Source: JAIVJM01 sp035761505 (GTDB taxonomy: Bacteria; Acidobacteriota; Blastocatellia; Pyrinomonadales; Pyrinomonadaceae). From it: a DNA stretch of 8,585 nucleotides. Made by a program: the position numbers and the translations under genes. Location: the NCBI GenBank assembly GCA_035761505.1, contig DASTQX010000079.1, positions 1-8,585 of the forward strand, in the 5' to 3' direction. This document shows positions 5,866-8,585 of the stretch, piece by piece (within the stretch, counting starts at the first letter, position 1; each line of letters begins with the position of its first letter). Under the pieces are notes generated by a model that was given only the letters and a program-made list of their open reading frames with translations, searched no databases and was not told where the DNA came from.

Positions 5866-6040
5866 GAGTTTTGCTCGCCCATCAGGGGATGATTAAATCC
5901 GGGTTGAGGGGCTGAAATGCCGCGCCGTGCACAGTCGTGCCCTCCGCCGTAATCCGTGACCCTGAGGCGCGGCCAGTTCTTCCGGCTGACAGCGACTCTG
6001 GCCGCTCCGACTCAGGCAAGTCCTGCGCGCAAAACTCTTG
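5863..6040. repeat. 178-nt segment bounded by 16-bp inverted repeats
   Basis: Bases 5863-5878 (CAAGAGTTTTGCTCGC) and the reverse complement of 6025-6040 (CAAGAGTTTTGCGCGC) agree at 15 of 16 positions, 12 of them contiguous. The interior has no convincing gene but several stem-loops (5919-6016). No target-site duplication is visible outside the repeats. Two readings fit: a small non-autonomous element, or a shared regulatory sequence at two outward-facing promoters. Confidence 0.6.
5919..6016. other. Stem-loop cluster in the divergent intergenic region
   Basis: A two-part stem pairs CCTGAG (5961-5966) with CTCAGG (6011-6016), and GCGGCCAG (5969-5976) with CTGGCCGC (5998-6005). A hairpin GCAC-agtc-GTGC lies at 5929-5940. 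GCCGCGCC at 5919-5926 could instead pair with GGCGCGGC at 5966-5973, which excludes the first stem; another GCCGCGCC is at 6067-6074. It resembles no RNA family I recognise. It lies before both promoter candidates, so neither would transcribe it. GC richness raises the chance of fortuitous pairing. Confidence 0.4.
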
Positions 6041-6067
6041 AACAGGGGCGCGCGCCCGTGATATAAG
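6038..6067 (+). promoter_or_regulatory. Promoter of the PH-like/zinc-ribbon operon
   Basis: TTGAAC (6038-6043) and TATAAG (6062-6067, 5 of 6 to consensus) are separated by 18 nt. The spacer holds a perfect 12-bp palindrome GGGCGCGCGCCC (6046-6057), a possible operator. The predicted start near 6074 leaves a leader of about 170 nt before ATG 6244. I see no gene in that leader, and no riboswitch class I recognise. Confidence 0.55.
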
Positions 6068-6243
6068 CCGCGCCGCTTGAGTCGGTTGCCGAACGTCGCT
6101 CTGCCCGCGCGATTGCCGGGACGAGCGCGGCGGCGTATGACCTCGGTGCTCCTTATTGTCCGGACTGGCGTCGGGCCAAGACGGCGGGCGCACCGCCGCA
6201 GTGCACGTCGAAGCGGCCTTTCTTGTCAGGCCAAAGGAGAGAG

Positions 6244-6678
6244 ATGGCTAGGTTCAAAGACCCGAATGTTCCCGCCGCCGCCTTCCAGCCCTACCTCGAA
6301 CCGGGCGAGCAGCTCAGACACTGGATGTATGGCGTCAAGCAGCCGAGCATGCTGCTCATCTTCCCGCTCTTCCTGCTCGCAATTCTGCCCGGCGCGATTG
6401 CCGTCGCGTTGCTGACGAAAGAGTATATCGTCGGGCTGACCGACCGGCGTTTCATCGTGCTCCGTTTCAAAGGCAAGAAGATAGAAGTCCAAGAGGTCTT
6501 GGAATATCCGCTCAGTAACCTCCCGCCCGTGCAGGCTTCCACCGGCGGGCTGTTCACGCACATCAAGGTGCTCGACCCGGCGAAACCGTTCGTCGCCAAG
6601 TTCCACCGCATGGGCATGCCCGGCAACCGCGAGCACGGGATGGCGATTGAAGCGGCCCTCACCGGCAAGCCGTCCTGA
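6244..6678 (+). CDS. Small membrane protein with PH-like domain
   Basis: A 144-aa protein of no firmly assigned function. One hydrophobic segment or hairpin spans about 36-57. It is followed by a beta-rich part with EYIVGLTDRRFIVLRFKGKK (60-79), matching the 'tTdrRli' strand pair typical of bacterial PH-like (bPH) domains. The ending, FHRMGMPGNREHGMAIEAAL, resembles the terminal helix of such domains. The N-terminus LEPGEQLRHWMYGVKQPSM also resembles the usual 'GE.l' opening of that group. I infer a membrane-attached, cytoplasm-facing domain. The start is ATG 6244 with AAAGGAG at 6233-6239; a TTG at 6223 is in frame but has no SD. It precedes the zinc-ribbon gene by 13 nt and probably shares its mRNA. 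Confidence 0.8.
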   Translation: MARFKDPNVPAAAFQPYLEPGEQLRHWMYGVKQPSMLLIFPLFLLAILPGAIAVALLTKEYIVGLTDRRFIVLRFKGKKIEVQEVLEYPLSNLPPVQASTGGLFTHIKVLDPAKPFVAKFHRMGMPGNREHGMAIEAALTGKPS

Positions 6679-6691
6679 AGCGGAGGCCGGG

Positions 6692-6997
6692 ATGAGTTTC
6701 CAGCAAGGCCAGCATCCGTCCGGCGGCCACAACATCGCCGCGCACTCTCAGGGACGCGTGTGCCCGTTCTGTGCCGCGCCCGCCGCCGCCGCTCGGTTTT
6801 GCGGTTCGTGCGGGCGCGACACGACCGCCGCGCGCCGCCCCTGCGGGAAGTGCCGCCGGATGGTGCCGAGCGGCGAGCGCGCGTGCTGGAATTGCGGCAC
6901 CGCTTTCAAAAGCGACATGCGTTGGAAAATTCCCCTGATAGTTTTCCTGTTCCTCCTCGCCTTCGTCATCAGCATCCTGCTCGCCTTGTTGAAGTAG
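6692..6997 (+). CDS. Tail-anchored double zinc-ribbon protein
   Basis: A 101-aa protein with eight cysteines in four CxxC knuckles: Cys24/Cys27 with Cys37/Cys40, and Cys51/Cys54 with Cys65/Cys68. This makes two rubredoxin-like zinc ribbons (double zinc ribbon type). After a basic KSDMRWK stretch, a single C-terminal membrane segment at about 79-100 ends one residue before the stop, so the protein should be tail-anchored with the ribbons in the cytoplasm. Such modules usually mediate protein or nucleic-acid contact; no partner is evident except the co-transcribed PH-like membrane protein. The start is ATG 6692, with GGAGG at 6682-6686 five bases upstream; the longer in-frame extension overlaps the preceding gene. 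Confidence 0.82.
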   Translation: MSFQQGQHPSGGHNIAAHSQGRVCPFCAAPAAAARFCGSCGRDTTAARRPCGKCRRMVPSGERACWNCGTAFKSDMRWKIPLIVFLFLLAFVISILLALLK

Positions 6998-7002
6998 GAC
7001 GA

Positions 7003-7027
7003 AGGGGCGGCAAACATCATCGCCCCT
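7003..7027 (+). terminator. Stem-loop after the zinc-ribbon gene
   Basis: AGGGGCG (7003-7009) pairs with CGCCCCT (7021-7027) around an 11-nt loop, six bases after the stop at 6997. No U-tract follows (GCTCCTGC), so it is at best a weak or factor-assisted terminator. The remaining convergent spacer up to 7166 holds only a short direct repeat, GGTAAGAGT at 7132-7140 and 7144-7152. Confidence 0.5.
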
Positions 7028-7166
7028 GCTCCTGCTTTAGAAAGTCTCCGCCCGCCCCGTCAGCCCGCCCGCGTTTCCACAAACTAATCCAGTGAAGATC
7101 AGGCCGAGCGATTTCCCGAACGGAAGCGGCGGGTAAGAGTGGAGGTAAGAGTTTTGTCCGGCGGCT

Positions 7167-8462
7167 TCAGGGCGTCGGGGCGGGGCTGCGCGGCGCGCTC
7201 GCGTGCTCGACGGGGACGGGCGGCGGGGCTTGGTCTTCCGAGGAAGCGGGCGCGGTGATGGCCTGCTCGGCGGGCTTCAAGAACTCGGCCACGAGCCCCG
7301 TGCTCCCCCGGTGTTCGAGCCAGTGGCGGTACGTGACCGTGACGATGGCGATGACCGGGATGGCGAGGAAGATTCCCGCCACGCCCGCCAGTTCGTGTCC
7401 CGCCAAGATGGAGAGGATGACGGCCAGTGGGTGGAGGTGGATGCCGGAGCCGATGATGCGCGGGTAGGTCACGTAGTCGTGGACGATGCGCAGGATGCCG
7501 AGGAAGAGGAAGACGAGGATGACTTGATTGACCGAGTAGAAGCTCGCCACCGCGACCGCGATGAGCGCCACGACGAGCGGCCCGACCAGCGGGATGAACT
7601 CCAGAAACCCCGCGATGACGCCGAGCACCAGAGCGTAACGCACGCCGATGAGATAGAAGCCCGCAGTGCAGAGCACGCCGATTAAGAGACACGCGATGAG
7701 TTGCGCGCGGATGTAGGCGGCGAGAGTCGAGTTCACGTCTTGAAAGAACTCGTCGCCGCGCCAGCGCAGACGCCCCTGCGGGAGCATTTGCAGGGCCGAG
7801 CGCCGGAAGCTGTCGGCGTCCTTGAGGAGAAAGAAGGCGAGAATCGGGACGAGCACCAGCCACGGCAGATAGCCGAGCAGCGTGAGCGCGCTCTTGACGC
7901 CCTCGCCGCCCTCGCCCGTGCGCTCGTCGCCGACGAGATACCCTTTGGCGGAGGCCAAAGCGCCGTTGACCGCGCCGTTGGCCGTGCGCCGCACGCTCTC
8001 CGGGAGCTGCATCCGGTCGTAGAGATTGTCGAGGCTGCGGGCGCGCGCCGAGGCGTTCGTCAGGTACTCCGGCGCGTTGCGCGTGAACTCGGCCATCTGC
8101 GCGCCGAGGCGCGGGACGAGGACGTACATCGAGAGGATGAGCGAGCCGAAGATGGCGAAGTACACGATGCCGATGGCGAGCGCGCGCGGCAACGTGCGCT
8201 CGCGCCCGCCGAGGTTGAACGGGCGGTGCACTAACTCGACGAGCGGGGCGATGAGGTAGGCGAAAAAGATTGCCAGCACGACGAGCAGGAGGATGCCCGT
8301 CAGCGCGTAGAAGGCCCACAACGCGGCGGCCACGATCATGACGATGAAGATGATGCGGAGGATGGCCCGCGTCTGCGGCCAAGTAGCCTCGGACGCGGCC
8401 ACGGCGGCGGTCTCCGCGACCTCTCGCACCTCCTGCTTCCGGCCCGTCATCTCCTCGCTCAT
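7167..8462 (-). CDS. AI-2E/PerM family transporter
   Basis: A 431-aa polytopic inner-membrane protein of the AI-2E exporter-like (PerM, formerly UPF0118/DUF20) family. Hydrophobic segments lie near 34-52, 54-75, 93-117, 196-214, 253-275, 278-308, 312-328 and 343-378. The long soluble stretch at 118-190 is typical. Family signatures are clear: GFLEFIPLVGPLVVAL (285-300), then VTYPRIIGSGIHLHPLAVIL (331-350) and AGHELAGVAGIFLAIPVIAI (354-373). Members have been linked to export of the signal AI-2 or to Na+/H+ exchange, and the substrate cannot be read from sequence. The last 35 residues are rich in Pro and Ala and likely disordered. ATG 8462 has GAGG (plus 8467-8470) upstream. It converges with the zinc-ribbon gene and diverges from the partial gene at 8554. 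Confidence 0.93.
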   Translation of the reverse strand: MSEEMTGRKQEVREVAETAAVAASEATWPQTRAILRIIFIVMIVAAALWAFYALTGILLLVVLAIFFAYLIAPLVELVHRPFNLGGRERTLPRALAIGIVYFAIFGSLILSMYVLVPRLGAQMAEFTRNAPEYLTNASARARSLDNLYDRMQLPESVRRTANGAVNGALASAKGYLVGDERTGEGGEGVKSALTLLGYLPWLVLVPILAFFLLKDADSFRRSALQMLPQGRLRWRGDEFFQDVNSTLAAYIRAQLIACLLIGVLCTAGFYLIGVRYALVLGVIAGFLEFIPLVGPLVVALIAVAVASFYSVNQVILVFLFLGILRIVHDYVTYPRIIGSGIHLHPLAVILSILAGHELAGVAGIFLAIPVIAIVTVTYRHWLEHRGSTGLVAEFLKPAEQAITAPASSEDQAPPPVPVEHASAPRSPAPTP

Positions 8463-8553
8463 CGCACCTCGGCACAGCTTTCGGGTGAACTTTTAAGACC
8501 GGCCCATGATGCACCATCTCCCCGCACGAAAACAATGCCGAAGGAGATTCAGG

Positions 8554-8585
8554 ATGCCCGACAAAATCGTCGGGGCAGGGCTCGT
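8554..8585 (+). CDS. Start of a gene truncated by the window end
   Basis: An ATG at 8554 follows a strong SD AAGGAG (8541-8546) at 7-nt spacing and opens MPDKIVGAGL before the window ends. Only ten codons are visible, so no function can be given. An out-of-frame ATG at 8535 has no SD and gives an arginine-rich peptide, so it is less likely. The 91-nt gap to the divergent transporter start is short enough for overlapping promoters, but I find no convincing hexamer pair there. Confidence 0.5.
   Translation, partial: MPDKIVGAGL

Noticed and set aside
5882..6193. Possible 103-codon minus-strand small gene in the divergent intergenic region
   Set aside because: No SD before its start, composition rich in Arg, Ser and Pro, and it crosses the inverted repeats and the opposing promoter. 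The C-terminal part looks mildly protein-like, so a gene remnant is not excluded.
7132..7152. Direct repeat GGTAAGAGT x2 between the convergent genes
   Set aside because: Only nine bases in two copies, with no flanking structure or gene-start context; chance is a sufficient explanation.
7099..8535. 478-codon minus-strand frame overlapping the AI-2E-type transporter
   Set aside because: It is out of frame with the transporter and gives an Arg/His/Pro/Ala-rich product with no membrane segments. The other frame has full family signatures.
8463..8553. Divergent promoter or operator before the transporter and the partial gene
   Set aside because: Only weak hexamers (for example minus-strand TTGTTT with CATCAT) and no clean palindrome; not strong enough to annotate.

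Overview
The window is a GC-rich bacterial chromosomal stretch with seven clearly supported genes, one tandem paralogue whose 3' end is disturbed, and the first ten codons of a further gene. There is no rRNA, tRNA, CRISPR array, recognisable transposase or phage gene. Several traits suggest an Acidobacteriota-like (Blastocatellia-type) genome: very high GC, short intergenic heptamer and hairpin repeats, single-domain receivers beginning with an 'RRxLCAE' strand, and a Yip1-like/TPR fusion. This is inference from style, not from a marker gene.

Layout. (1) Bases 201-3422, plus strand: type I signal peptidase (lepB), a polytopic membrane protein with a C-terminal TPR array, and the small subunit of carbamoyl-phosphate synthase (carA). 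The TPR gene and carA are 17 nt apart and look co-transcribed. lepB and the TPR gene are separated by a repeat-bearing spacer. (2) Bases 3486-5695, minus strand: two paralogous CheY-like receivers, then an alpha/beta hydrolase. As sequenced, the second receiver runs in frame into the hydrolase. Several signals say these are really two genes with one extra base at the junction: a strong SD and own promoter for the hydrolase, and a stop in the shifted frame at the place matching the sister gene's stop. (3) Bases 5696-6243: a divergent intergenic region of about 550 nt. It holds outward-facing promoter candidates that share an inverted 12-mer, and a cluster of stem-loops. (4) Bases 6244-6997, plus strand: a two-gene unit encoding a small membrane PH-like protein and a tail-anchored double zinc-ribbon protein. 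(5) Bases 7167-8462, minus strand: an AI-2E/PerM family transporter. A new plus-strand gene starts at 8554 and leaves the window.

Functionally this is mostly housekeeping (protein export, arginine/pyrimidine precursor synthesis) next to a small signalling/accessory island. I see no new defence or mobile system. The items most worth checking are the receiver/hydrolase junction, the degenerate phospho-acceptor site of that receiver, and the 178-nt inverted-repeat-bounded segment between the divergent genes.
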